NCBI RefSeq assembly: GCF_014697575.1
Contig: NZ_JACJSC010000035.1
Location: 1 to 55,956, forward strand
From: Planktothrix sp. FACHB-1365
GTDB lineage: Bacteria; Cyanobacteriota; Cyanobacteriia; Cyanobacteriales; Microcoleaceae
Direction of reading: 5' to 3'
DNA: 55,956 nt
The notes under the pieces were generated by a model, which had not been told where the DNA came from, ran no database searches, and saw only the letters and a list, made by a program, of their open reading frames with translations. How positions within the stretch are numbered: position 1 is the stretch's first letter; the number at the start of each line of letters is the position of its first letter. Made by a program: the position numbers and the translations under genes. This document shows, piece after piece, positions 25,046 through 33,297 of this stretch.

Positions 25046-26926
25046 CTATCCTAAAATTGTAATATTGGGATCATCCGCAACAAAGTTAGCTGCGGTGAGT
25101 TGAACCGGGGTTATCCCTTGTACTAACCCATAATAGGTGGTTCCTGATTGAATGGCTGTAGATGCTAATGCTGTACTTCCATCCACTTGTACGGTGACAG
25201 CCGTTAAGGTTAGTTGGGCAAAGGTTATCCCAGTGGGTAACATGATTTTATCGGTTCCGGTGAGAAAATCGGTGATTAAATCAGCTTGATTTAAGCTGGT
25301 GGTGGCGACGGACGCTCCGGGTAACACGAAGATATCTGCATCAGCCCCACCCGTCAGTTTATCTTGATCTGCATCGCCAATCAAGTAATCTGTACCTGCA
25401 CCACCATCTAAGACGTCTGCACCTTTGCCCCCTCGAATAATATCATTTCCCACACCTCCCAATACGGTATCATTGTCCAAGTTGCCATTGAGTAAGTCAT
25501 CTCCCTCTTGACCATCGAGGTTATCTGACCCTTTGCCGCCGCGAATGGCTGTACGAATGGTATTGGCTGGAATGGTTACAGTGCGATCGCCATCATTCCC
25601 GCCACCCGCTAAAATAACATCAGCCCCTAAATTGCCATTAATATTGTCGGCTGATGCGCTTCCTACAACGAAATCATTTCCATTTAAGGCTTGAATATAC
25701 AGGTTAGCAGCCGTTGCGGGGACAAAAACATTATCAGCAGCGTTAGTAAACACATAGGATGTAATTCCTTGGTCAACAAACACGGTATTTCCACCCCCGG
25801 GTGCGGGAACATCTGGCCCAGGATCACTCACAGAGGCGGTTGGTGTTGTCCAGGTAACATTAGAGGTTGGAGGGGGTGCGGTATTGGGAATATTAGAATT
25901 GAGAATATCTTCCCCTTTCAGATTAACAACATTTTCAATTAACCCAATTCCTGCGGTTTTTGCTGTTGTATCCGCATAAAAATCAACAATTAATAAATCT
26001 TGAGTCGCATCAATTTTGCCATCAATATTTAAGTCAATCGCCAGGTTTTTTCCTTGTCGTTCTAAACCATAACCGGTTGTACTTGGTGCCGAAAGTAACA
26101 AGGTGACACCCGGAATAAAAAGACTGTCTGCACTTCCTCCGGTATCTTGAATTTGAGTACCATTTCCCGTTGTAGTAACGGTGTAGAAATCATCGCCTAA
26201 ACCCCCTTGCAGGGTATCTTTCCCCCCGGCTCCAATTAAATTATCACTGGCAGCCCCCCCAATTAAAATATTATCGCCTGCGGCTCCTGTTAAATCATTA
26301 GGAATACCCGGAGCACCAATTATATTTTCAATCGGCCCGGTAATATTATCAGTAGCAATGACAACAAAAGCAGCATCTAAAACTTCACCTTTTGTTGTTA
26401 AATTAGCTGTAATTCGAGCCGCTCCCGTCGGAGAAATGGGGGTAACGTTTAAATAGGAAAGGGTATCATTCCCATCTCCCCCATCAAGATTATTCGTACC
26501 TAAACCGCCAACAAAAATATCATTTCCTTCACCACCAATGGCGTTATCATCTCCTTCTCCTAAATCGATATAATCGTTTCCTTTTCCCCCATCACCAATA
26601 TCGTTCCCTTTACCACCAACGATAGTGTCATCTCCTAAATCCCCAATGGCATAATCATTTCCATCTCCTAGATTAATACTATCGTTCCCATCTCCACCAT
26701 TAATGGGATTATCATCTCCGGCTCCAGCATCAATGGTATCATTTCCGGCTCCACCATCAGCTTTATCAGCCCCATTCAATAACAAAATGGTATCATTTCC
26801 AGCTAAATCAGATTCTTGAATCATAATCAGGGGATTCAGAATTTGACCATCTTTAGTGATACTAGCCAATGGGAAAGCACCAATTTGAAGAACGTCACCT
26901 AAATCTGTTCCTTGAAAAATAGCCAT
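25046..26926 (-). CDS. RTX-like calcium-binding repeat protein
   Basis: Start chosen at ATG 26926 (MAIFQGTDLGDVLQIG); the frame is open 75 bp further. The 626-residue secreted-type protein has two blocks of GGxGxDx(L/I/F) nonapeptides (about 45-165 and 405-530), for example GGAGNDTIDAGAGDD and GGKGADVLDGGAGTDYL. These fold into calcium-loaded beta-rolls. There is no N-terminal signal peptide, as expected for type I secretion substrates with a C-terminal signal. The segment between the blocks (GYGLERQGKNLAIDLNIDGK) recurs in other cyanobacterial surface RTX proteins. No enzyme domain was recognised. It is followed on the same strand by the smaller paralogue upstream at 27048; the two may be co-expressed surface or extracellular proteins. 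Confidence 0.82.
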   Translation of the reverse strand: MAIFQGTDLGDVLQIGAFPLASITKDGQILNPLIMIQESDLAGNDTILLLNGADKADGGAGNDTIDAGAGDDNPINGGDGNDSINLGDGNDYAIGDLGDDTIVGGKGNDIGDGGKGNDYIDLGEGDDNAIGGEGNDIFVGGLGTNNLDGGDGNDTLSYLNVTPISPTGAARITANLTTKGEVLDAAFVVIATDNITGPIENIIGAPGIPNDLTGAAGDNILIGGAASDNLIGAGGKDTLQGGLGDDFYTVTTTGNGTQIQDTGGSADSLFIPGVTLLLSAPSTTGYGLERQGKNLAIDLNIDGKIDATQDLLIVDFYADTTAKTAGIGLIENVVNLKGEDILNSNIPNTAPPPTSNVTWTTPTASVSDPGPDVPAPGGGNTVFVDQGITSYVFTNAADNVFVPATAANLYIQALNGNDFVVGSASADNINGNLGADVILAGGGNDGDRTVTIPANTIRTAIRGGKGSDNLDGQEGDDLLNGNLDNDTVLGGVGNDIIRGGKGADVLDGGAGTDYLIGDADQDKLTGGADADIFVLPGASVATTSLNQADLITDFLTGTDKIMLPTGITFAQLTLTAVTVQVDGSTALASTAIQSGTTYYGLVQGITPVQLTAANFVADDPNITILG

Positions 26927-27047
26927 ATTATTGTTACTCTCTTTTTGGGTAGAAAATACAAAATCTAACTCAAACCTAATTAAAATATCCTTACCTGTCA
27001 AGCGAAGTCAGAACTTTAATTATAAAATTGAGATAGATTCTATCCTG

Positions 27048-27704
27048 TTAATCAACTTGAATAAATTGATGAGTTAACCCCCCAGGGAATACATTAGCAA
27101 TAAATCCCAGCAATTGATTAGACTGAATAACAGTAATTAAAGTTCCAGGGCTTCCACTGAGAATAGTAGAAGTAAGAATAATATTAGTTTGACTCAAACC
27201 ATCGGTTAAACCGATTCGATCTTCCCCAACAATAAAATCTGTAATAATATCAACAGTATTAATATGACTCACCGCCGCACTCACTGGAAGAATAAAAATA
27301 TCATTTCCTGAATTTCCCGTTAGCAAATCTTGTCCTAGGTCGCCACTTAACACATCATTGCCTTCGCCACCTATCAAGTTATCATTCCCTTGTCCTCCGA
27401 ATAGAAAATCATTCCCGTCTTGACCCTGGAGAACATCATTCCCTTGTAATCCTTGCAAAGTATCATTCCCCTCTTTTCCCGTTAACTGATCATGACCCGA
27501 TGTTCCCTGTAATAATTCTCCACTGGAGGTTACTAAAGGTGGAATAATTAGTGTTGTCGAGTCAAAATAGACATCTTCCAAAATTGGGTTAGCGATGATA
27601 GGGGGTACAATAATCCCTTGGGTCACAGATTCCAGACTCGGTGGGTTTAATCCCCCAATATTGATAATCGCAGCGCCATTGTCATTAACAAAAAACACAG
27701 ACAT
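27048..27704 (-). CDS. small RTX-like calcium-binding protein
   Basis: A 218-residue protein. An N-terminal region of about 70 residues without repeats is followed by a single beta-roll block (about 75-140: GKEGNDTLQGLQGNDVLQGQ, GGQGNDNLIGGEGNDVLSG). A C-terminal ITDFIVGEDRIGL segment is shared with RTX proteins of this window. No signal peptide. It lies upstream of the larger RTX gene on the same strand (122 bp to its start codon), so the two probably form an operon. Divergent from surE with only 72 bp between starts. Function unknown beyond calcium binding and probable secretion. Confidence 0.8.
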   Translation of the reverse strand: MSVFFVNDNGAAIINIGGLNPPSLESVTQGIIVPPIIANPILEDVYFDSTTLIIPPLVTSSGELLQGTSGHDQLTGKEGNDTLQGLQGNDVLQGQDGNDFLFGGQGNDNLIGGEGNDVLSGDLGQDLLTGNSGNDIFILPVSAAVSHINTVDIITDFIVGEDRIGLTDGLSQTNIILTSTILSGSPGTLITVIQSNQLLGFIANVFPGGLTHQFIQVD

Positions 27705-27776
27705 TTTTTAAGCTCAAGCAATCTTGAGAACTGTATGGGGTCTACGTTACTATTTTCCACTTTCTCTTGAAGTTTT

Positions 27777-28598
27777 ATGAAACTATTAATTAGTAATGAT
27801 GATGGGATTTTTGCCCAAGGAATCCGTAGTTTAGCCAATGGTTTAGCCCAAGGGGGTCATGAGGTGACGGTGGTTTGTCCTGATCAGGAACGATCAGCAA
27901 CAGGTCATGGTTTAACGTTACATCATCCGATTCGGGTTGAACAGGTCAAGGATATTTTTGAACCTTCTGTGACCGCTTGGGCTTGTTCGGGAACTCCCGC
28001 CGACTCGGTGAAAGTGGGACTATTTGGTATTTTAGAGAGCCCTCCCGATTTGGTGTTAGCGGGAATTAATCATGGGCCTAATGTTGCAACGGATATTCTT
28101 TACTCAGGTACCGTTTCGGCTGCGATGGAAGGGTTAATTCAGGGTATTCCCAGTATAGCTTTTAGTTTAGGAAGTTATACTTCACGGGAGTTTCAAGGCG
28201 CCGTTGAATTTGCTCAAAAGTTAATTCAAGCTTTAGAAAAAAATCCTTTACCAGAACCCATGTTACTTAATGTTAATGTTCCGGGTGTTTTGTCGTCAGA
28301 GATTCAAGGAGTGATGATTACTCGTCAAGGCATTCGTCGTTATGTGGATATTTTGGAAAAACGCCTTGACCCTAGAGGAAAAACCTATTATTGGCTTACC
28401 GGAGAATTAATGGAGGATGTGGAACTGTTAAATACACCCTCTGAATTTGATGAGTTTATCACTGATGTTCATGCCTTGCGTCAAGGTTTCATCACCATTA
28501 CCCCATTGCAATATAACCTTACCCATGTTACAGAATTACAAAAATTACAAATTGCGTCAGAGACTCTTGCTGGAGAAGTTCTTCTCTACAAATGTTAA
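27777..28598 (+). CDS. surE: 5'/3'-nucleotidase SurE
   Basis: A 273-residue metal-dependent phosphatase that dephosphorylates nucleoside 5'- and 3'-monophosphates and short polyphosphates. The active-site motif [11 protein letters not shown] holds the metal-binding D8/D9 pair ([10 protein letters not shown]). [22 protein letters not shown] and [20 protein letters not shown] are diagnostic of the family. Length is normal and the cytoplasmic protein is intact. ATG 27777 is unambiguous. No functional link with the divergent RTX gene is evident. Confidence 0.96.
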   Translation: MKLLISNDDGIFAQGIRSLANGLAQGGHEVTVVCPDQERSATGHGLTLHHPIRVEQVKDIFEPSVTAWACSGTPADSVKVGLFGILESPPDLVLAGINHGPNVATDILYSGTVSAAMEGLIQGIPSIAFSLGSYTSREFQGAVEFAQKLIQALEKNPLPEPMLLNVNVPGVLSSEIQGVMITRQGIRRYVDILEKRLDPRGKTYYWLTGELMEDVELLNTPSEFDEFITDVHALRQGFITITPLQYNLTHVTELQKLQIASETLAGEVLLYKC

Positions 28599-28738
28599 CG
28601 TTTCTCAATGATACACTCTCTCTCCTTAGAGGTAGACTAGAAGTAATAGAAAGCAGAAACATATCCTACTGCCCAAGCTGTTGCAATGTTCTCCAGTTTC
28701 AATGAACCCTTAGTTTTCTACGTTTGAGTCCAGTTGTT

Positions 28739-29131
28739 ATGAACGCAGATACCTTTAATGCTCATTCTGTTACTTGCCCCATTTGCCATCATACTAGCAT
28801 TTTGCCTTCAGTAGGAATGTTAGGTGGACTCTTTACCTGTCCTCACTGCCATACCCATTTTGTGATGAGCAGAAGTGGTCATTATGTAAGAGATCCCTTT
28901 TGTCTTCAGCAGTGTGCGGTTGCCCAAATGCTGCGACGGCAAAGTCATCCTTTTGCCCGAATTCGACGGGATTTAAGTTTAACAAAAGGATTACCCCTTT
29001 TAGCGGTGATTAGCAGTCTTTTATTTCTCGGAATAGTTGTTACGATTAACGAAAAAGTTACCTTAAATAATCAAACCCTTGATTCTCAAGTCGAATCTTC
29101 CCCTAAATCTTCTTCATCTGATCCTTATTAA
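28739..29131 (+). CDS. small zinc-ribbon membrane protein, unknown function
   Basis: I do not recognise a named family. From ATG 28739 the product has 130 residues; an in-frame TTG at 28724 would add five. It has two CxxCH knuckles, CPICHHTS and CPHCHTHF, forming a zinc ribbon near the N-terminus. A basic stretch (RRQSHPFARIRRDLS) and one membrane helix (LPLLAVISSLLFLGIVVTI) follow, then a polar Ser-rich tail. Single-span topology with the zinc ribbon in the cytoplasm is likely. It lies alone between surE and a convergent ATPase gene. Confidence 0.65.
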   Translation: MNADTFNAHSVTCPICHHTSILPSVGMLGGLFTCPHCHTHFVMSRSGHYVRDPFCLQQCAVAQMLRRQSHPFARIRRDLSLTKGLPLLAVISSLLFLGIVVTINEKVTLNNQTLDSQVESSPKSSSSDPY

Positions 29132-29187
29132 TAATTTCTATCACAAAACTTAATTCTATTGTTGTAAACTCCAAACCTTTTAATTGG

Positions 29188-29216
29188 GGTTGACGATTAA
29201 CAATTTATTGTCAACC
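29188..29216. terminator. GGTTGAC/GTCAACC hairpin between convergent genes
   Basis: A perfect 7-bp inverted repeat with a 15-base AT-rich loop, between the zinc-ribbon gene and the convergent ArsA-type gene. The arms are again the GGTTGAC heptamer, so the repeat family appears to be reused as a bidirectional terminator. Confidence 0.45.
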
Positions 29217-29227
29217 GTCAACCTTAA

Positions 29228-30322
29228 TTAAAAACTAATCGTTAAATAACCGTTTTGGAATTTAGCCCCGGTAACAGGTTTTCCAGTTAAGGCAGGGGGG
29301 AGGAAGATATTTCGCCGTTGATCTCCGGCTTCTATCGTGACTTCTGGGCCGTATTGTGTGAGCTTGACTTGTTTTTTATCAAAACTGGGTAAGAACAAGC
29401 TAACCTTGCGCTCATTCACATCAATATTAATCGGTTTGGGAGCTCGTTGCGCTTGGGTAAAATCGGGTAAAGCGTCGATGATGGGTTGCCAGTTTGGACT
29501 GGAAGATTGGGGAATCAGACTCACGGCTAAGGGCTCAAAGGCTTCTGTAATTGATCCGGTGAGTAAGCTTTGATTTAACAGTACCCCCCCAACGGTTAAC
29601 CCCACCTGTTGAGCACTTCCCCATAAATATCGGGCTGTTGCGATCGCAACTTCATCTTGGGTCGTGACTAAATAAGCCGCCACTCGGTTCGGATCAGACA
29701 CGGCCGCTTTTCCTTGATCCAAGATATTATTCATTTCTTGAGTCGGTTGAGCAAAGGTATCCCCAGAAATATCAATATTGAGAATACTGCTGGCGATGGG
29801 TTGTACAAAGGGAGATAAGGTTTTCCCTAAGTCCGACTCCATAAACACATTGCGAAAACGGCGAAGATACCAGCTTAAAATTTCTGGCATTCCCAACATT
29901 CTCAGGGTGTCTTGACTGGCTAACCCATCATAAATGATCACATCATAATCGCCACTTTTGTCATATTCCCGAATGGCATTTAAGGCCAGGGCACTGTCCA
30001 TCCCTGGTAAAACCCCCAATTCCTGACCATAAACGTTCCTAAAAAAGGGAGTCCGAACATATTGGCTTTCTAGCTTTTTAAGCTCTTCCCAACTGCGTTC
30101 GAGTAATACTGCACTTTTGAGTTGAACGGCTTTTAAGTTCGTCGTGATGGCTGTTGGATCACAACCGACTTCCGTTTCTAGCAACAGGTGACAGGCGGGA
30201 CTATTATCTTGTTCGACGAACAACACTCGCTGACCCCTAGCCGCCAATTGTTTAGCCGCTGCGATCGCCAATATTGTCCGACCTGTACCACCTTTGCCCA
30301 AAAATGTTAATGTCAGGGCCAT
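29228..30322 (-). CDS. ArsA/Get3-family ATPase with C-terminal HSP20-like domain
   Basis: A 364-residue P-loop ATPase of the SIMIBI class. It has the deviant Walker A GKGGTGRT (residues 9-16), a switch region VIIYDGLASQD in place of the common D-G-P-x-G-x, and TTQDEVAIATARY. The last 60 residues (VTIEAGDQRRNIFLPPALTG) form an alpha-crystallin-like domain found at the end of many cyanobacterial and plastid ArsA-type proteins. Members handle membrane-protein targeting (Get3) or arsenite. There are no obvious arsenite Cys ligands and no ars genes nearby, so a chaperone/targeting role is more likely. Soluble, intact. Confidence 0.85.
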   Translation of the reverse strand: MALTLTFLGKGGTGRTILAIAAAKQLAARGQRVLFVEQDNSPACHLLLETEVGCDPTAITTNLKAVQLKSAVLLERSWEELKKLESQYVRTPFFRNVYGQELGVLPGMDSALALNAIREYDKSGDYDVIIYDGLASQDTLRMLGMPEILSWYLRRFRNVFMESDLGKTLSPFVQPIASSILNIDISGDTFAQPTQEMNNILDQGKAAVSDPNRVAAYLVTTQDEVAIATARYLWGSAQQVGLTVGGVLLNQSLLTGSITEAFEPLAVSLIPQSSSPNWQPIIDALPDFTQAQRAPKPINIDVNERKVSLFLPSFDKKQVKLTQYGPEVTIEAGDQRRNIFLPPALTGKPVTGAKFQNGYLTISF

Positions 30323-30517
30323 TGATTATTTCCTAATCTCGCTCAGGGAAACTTGATCATGCGATCGCCCTTGATCCTATCGCAAGTTTTTTGAAAATTA
30401 ACTTGACCAAGGGAAGGATAGTTGACAAAAGCTTCAAGAGGATGATCGACAACAGCCTAATATTACAGGATGCGGATCATCCCCTGAGAATTATTCCGTC
30501 CCGCAGTGGGGGGCAGA

Positions 30518-30754
30518 TTAGCGAGAAACTTCTAGCTCATCTTCAAAGAACCAGGTTGATGTTTTGTTATCGAGTTGAACAATAAAACCAACTCCATTCC
30601 CGTCAACTATTTTAAATTCTTTGACGGTTCCAAAGGGATTTTGCTTTAACTGATCGACAACATCGTTAGGGACTCGCTCTCTGATTCGGCGAACCTTGAC
30701 TCTTTGACCAATTTCGATTGACACGTCCGGTGTTCTCCTTGGGGTATTAACCAA
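30518..30754 (-). CDS. petP: PetP-like small protein (DUF2862), cytochrome b6f-associated
   Basis: A 78-residue soluble protein with an SH3-like fold predicted from the pattern IEIGQRVKVRRIRERV, NPFGTVKEFKIVDG and STWFFEDELE. This family (Tsr0524/Ssr2998-like) has been identified as PetP, a peripheral cytoplasmic-side subunit of the cyanobacterial cytochrome b6f complex that affects linear electron flow. Assignment rests on my recall of the family pattern. Cyanobacterial members are about 65-75 residues, and this one has about 10 extra N-terminal residues (MVNTPRRTPDVS). An internal start near residue 9 cannot be excluded. Single gene, upstream of and on the same strand as the ATPase gene but 195 bp away. 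Confidence 0.65.
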   Translation of the reverse strand: MVNTPRRTPDVSIEIGQRVKVRRIRERVPNDVVDQLKQNPFGTVKEFKIVDGNGVGFIVQLDNKTSTWFFEDELEVSR

Positions 30755-30924
30755 TTCATTTACTCTAATATGAGTTTACCTGATTTAAGAAGGCAGTCCA
30801 TTAACAATCAAGATCGTCTGGGGAATCTACTCAGACATGATAGTATTTCTTAATTCTTGCTGTTCTTCGATAATTTGATCCTGGGGATCTCCCATTTGGA
30901 TTTTCTCGATTCACGCTTAGATGT

Positions 30925-32328
30925 ATGATGATGAAAAACAACAATAAATTGGCGATCGCCTTCAGCTTTTGTCTATTTTGGGCTCAGGGGATGCTGACAC
31001 CCCAGACCTTTGCTCAACGCAGTCGGATCGCTACTGCGACTATTTTACTTTTTTTTACGCTTTTATCGGCTGAGTCCTTGGCTTTTCCTCTGGCTCAAAC
31101 CCCTCCTGTATCCGAATCTTCTGTACAGGAACAAGACATTCAAGATTTAGTTGAAACTCAAGTTGATAATACATTTCGTCGTCATCTATCATTATTAAGT
31201 TTGGTTTTACTGTTGTTACTCCTGTTGAATACAATTGCCGCCTGTGGGGTTTGGTTTTTGTTGAAAAAATTAGCCAAACAAACAGCGTCCGCAGAACAAG
31301 AGATCGAAAGTTTAAAAGTGGATACCCTCACGGAAATGGAGCGGGTTCTAATGGAGGCTAGACAAGTTTTATATCAATTGCAACATAAAAATGATTTAGC
31401 CCATGAAACCTTACAAACCCTAACGACTCAAACTCCCTTACCTGTGATTGAAGCGGTCTGGGTTGAACAGCCTAAAAATTCGGGAGTTCCGACTAAAATT
31501 CAAACTGAATCTTTACCTGAGAGTAACGGAATTTCTATTCCATCGGAACCTGAGATTTCAACCCATCCTGCGACGGAAATTTTAATTCCAGTTCAGTTTT
31601 CTTCTTCCCCAGAATCAGAAAATAATCAAACCTTTACTCTTGCTAAACTTGAGCCTCAATCTTCTGTTATATCTGAACCGGAAACCCCTACTACGGAATC
31701 TCCTGTTTCTACTGAGGAAGAACAACTCAAACAAGCGGTTTGTATGGCTAAACAAGGAGATAAGTTATTTTTAGAAGGTCAGTTAGAAACGGCAATTCAA
31801 CATTATGATGAAGCCTTAAAACTTCAACCCGATTTAGCTGAGGTTTGGAATAATCGAGGTGTTGCTTTAACACGATTACAACGGTATCATGAAGCGATTG
31901 TATCTTATGAAAGGGCTATTCAATTACGAGGTCATTATGCCGATGCGTGGAATAATCGTGGGGTCGCTTTAGGAAAGCTCAATCATTATGATGCCGCAAT
32001 TTTATCCTATCAACGGGCAATTGAATTAAAACCAAATTATATGGATGCGTGGAATAATTGTGGCTTTGCTTTAGCTAAAGTTAAAAAGTACGATGAAGCT
32101 ATTTCTTCCTATAATCAAGCGGCAAAAATTCGTCCTGATTTTTATCGAATTTGGTATAATAAAGCTCGGTGTTATGCTCTTCAAGAAAAAGTTGAGTTGG
32201 CCCTGGAAAATTTAAAACGGGCAATTCGGTTAAATCCTGATGTTTGTAAAAAGTTAGTTAAACGGGAAACAGATTTTGATCTAATTCGACAGGATGAAAA
32301 ATTCCAACAGTTAAATTTTGACTCTTAA
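30925..32328 (+). CDS. membrane-anchored TPR protein
   Basis: A 467-residue protein with a hydrophobic N-terminal signal/anchor (LAIAFSFCLFWAQGMLTP and ATATILLFFTLLSAESLAFP). A second strong membrane helix lies at about 88-112 (LSLLSLVLLLLLLLNTIAAC), followed by a coiled coil and a Pro/Ser/Glu-rich linker. The C-terminus has about five tetratricopeptide repeats (about 275-440, for example AEVWNNRGVALTRLQRYHEA). TPRs bind partner proteins; no enzymatic domain. The stretch from EQDIQDLVETQVDNTFRRH to the coiled coil is repeated in the next gene 13 bp downstream, which lacks TPRs. The two genes are probably co-transcribed. I cannot name the partner or process. Confidence 0.8.
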   Translation: MMMKNNNKLAIAFSFCLFWAQGMLTPQTFAQRSRIATATILLFFTLLSAESLAFPLAQTPPVSESSVQEQDIQDLVETQVDNTFRRHLSLLSLVLLLLLLLNTIAACGVWFLLKKLAKQTASAEQEIESLKVDTLTEMERVLMEARQVLYQLQHKNDLAHETLQTLTTQTPLPVIEAVWVEQPKNSGVPTKIQTESLPESNGISIPSEPEISTHPATEILIPVQFSSSPESENNQTFTLAKLEPQSSVISEPETPTTESPVSTEEEQLKQAVCMAKQGDKLFLEGQLETAIQHYDEALKLQPDLAEVWNNRGVALTRLQRYHEAIVSYERAIQLRGHYADAWNNRGVALGKLNHYDAAILSYQRAIELKPNYMDAWNNCGFALAKVKKYDEAISSYNQAAKIRPDFYRIWYNKARCYALQEKVELALENLKRAIRLNPDVCKKLVKRETDFDLIRQDEKFQQLNFDS

Positions 32329-32341
32329 TGATTGAATTTCC

Positions 32342-32887
32342 ATGAATATATTCCAAGTTTTTTTTACTTTTTTATCTTCTTATTTAAGCTTGTTTCCTGT
32401 TTATTTTTGTGAGTTTAAATCTCATGAATTTAGACCTTTAATTGAGAAAAATTTTACCTTGAAAACCTCTAAAATTAGCGATCGCATTTTTATCCGAGAG
32501 TTAATTGAAAATGAAGTTTCTCGAAGTCTCAGACGGGTTAATCCTTTATTAACAGCTTGGATTTTATTAGCTGTTCTTGTTCCGACTGCTAGTGTTTTTA
32601 GCATTTTAATCTTATTTTTTAAAGTCACCCAAGACAGTCGCAGATGTTCTCAACAGTTAGATGCGTTAAAAGATGATTTTATCCCTGACTTTTATGCTCG
32701 TATTGCGGAAGCTCAGGATATTGTTTATGATCTTCAAGATTCTTTTCAAGTCACGGAAGCAACCCTCCAAGGAATTCAAGATAAATTAGATTCGCTTTCA
32801 ACTCAAGATGATGATTTAGAAGAATATACCGTAGAAGATGATAAACACAGACTCAGAAATCGACGAGTTACCCCCTCTAAAAGTTAA
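32342..32887 (+). CDS. TPR-less paralogue of the preceding membrane protein
   Basis: 181 residues. A central module (FIRELIENEVSRSLRRVNPL, a membrane helix TAWILLAVLVPTASVFSILI, then a coiled coil VTQDSRRCSQQLDALKDDF and EAQDIVYDLQ) corresponds to the ETQVDNTFRRHLSLLSLV...EARQVLYQLQ module of the upstream TPR protein. The protein stops just after the coiled coil with an acidic tail. The TPR half is missing, so this is either a truncated duplicate or a dedicated partner that heterodimerises through the shared coiled coil. The 13-bp spacing to the TPR gene implies one operon. Confidence 0.65.
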   Translation: MNIFQVFFTFLSSYLSLFPVYFCEFKSHEFRPLIEKNFTLKTSKISDRIFIRELIENEVSRSLRRVNPLLTAWILLAVLVPTASVFSILILFFKVTQDSRRCSQQLDALKDDFIPDFYARIAEAQDIVYDLQDSFQVTEATLQGIQDKLDSLSTQDDDLEEYTVEDDKHRLRNRRVTPSKS

Positions 32888-33083
32888 ATTCCTATTCATT
32901 GAAATTCTTGAGTCTTATGCAGCCGGCACTGTGACAGAATTAAAAGATAGTTATCTCAATGTTAAGGCTAGAAACACCGGGAATAAAACAGTAATTATTG
33001 AAATGCAAGTGATTAACGTTCCTGCTTTAAAAATTTTTAGATTCTCTCTTTCAAAGATCTTAGTAAAACTAAACATATTTTAA
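32838..33083 (+). other. doubtful 81-codon frame overlapping the paralogue's end
   Basis: A frame starting inside the preceding gene (50-bp overlap) reads MINTDSEIDELPPLKVKFLF and IEILESYAAGTVTELKDSYL. It could be a real small gene translated by coupling, or the out-of-frame tail of a once longer protein. No family recognised; no independent ribosome site seen. From 33084 to 33297 I see only the AT-rich leader of the next gene. Confidence 0.25.
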
Positions 33084-33297
33084 CATGAGTTCAATGAGTT
33101 AAGTTTTAGTAAAATCAGTGTTCACTCAATCCCAGACGCTATAAATGTTTTGCGTTCAGGAAATTAGGGAAAAGAGGAACAGTAGAAAAAGTAAATTAAT
33201 TATAAAGAAATCGGTAGCTATTGTTAAGTATGATACAATTTTCTGTGTTCTGCATATATAGCAGAAAAAAATATCTGACTAACTCAGGAAAAAACTA

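Noticed and set aside
30391-30585. 64-codon plus-strand frame between the ATPase and PetP-like genes
   Set aside because: No family pattern or ribosome site, and it runs into the 3' end of the PetP-like gene on the other strand.
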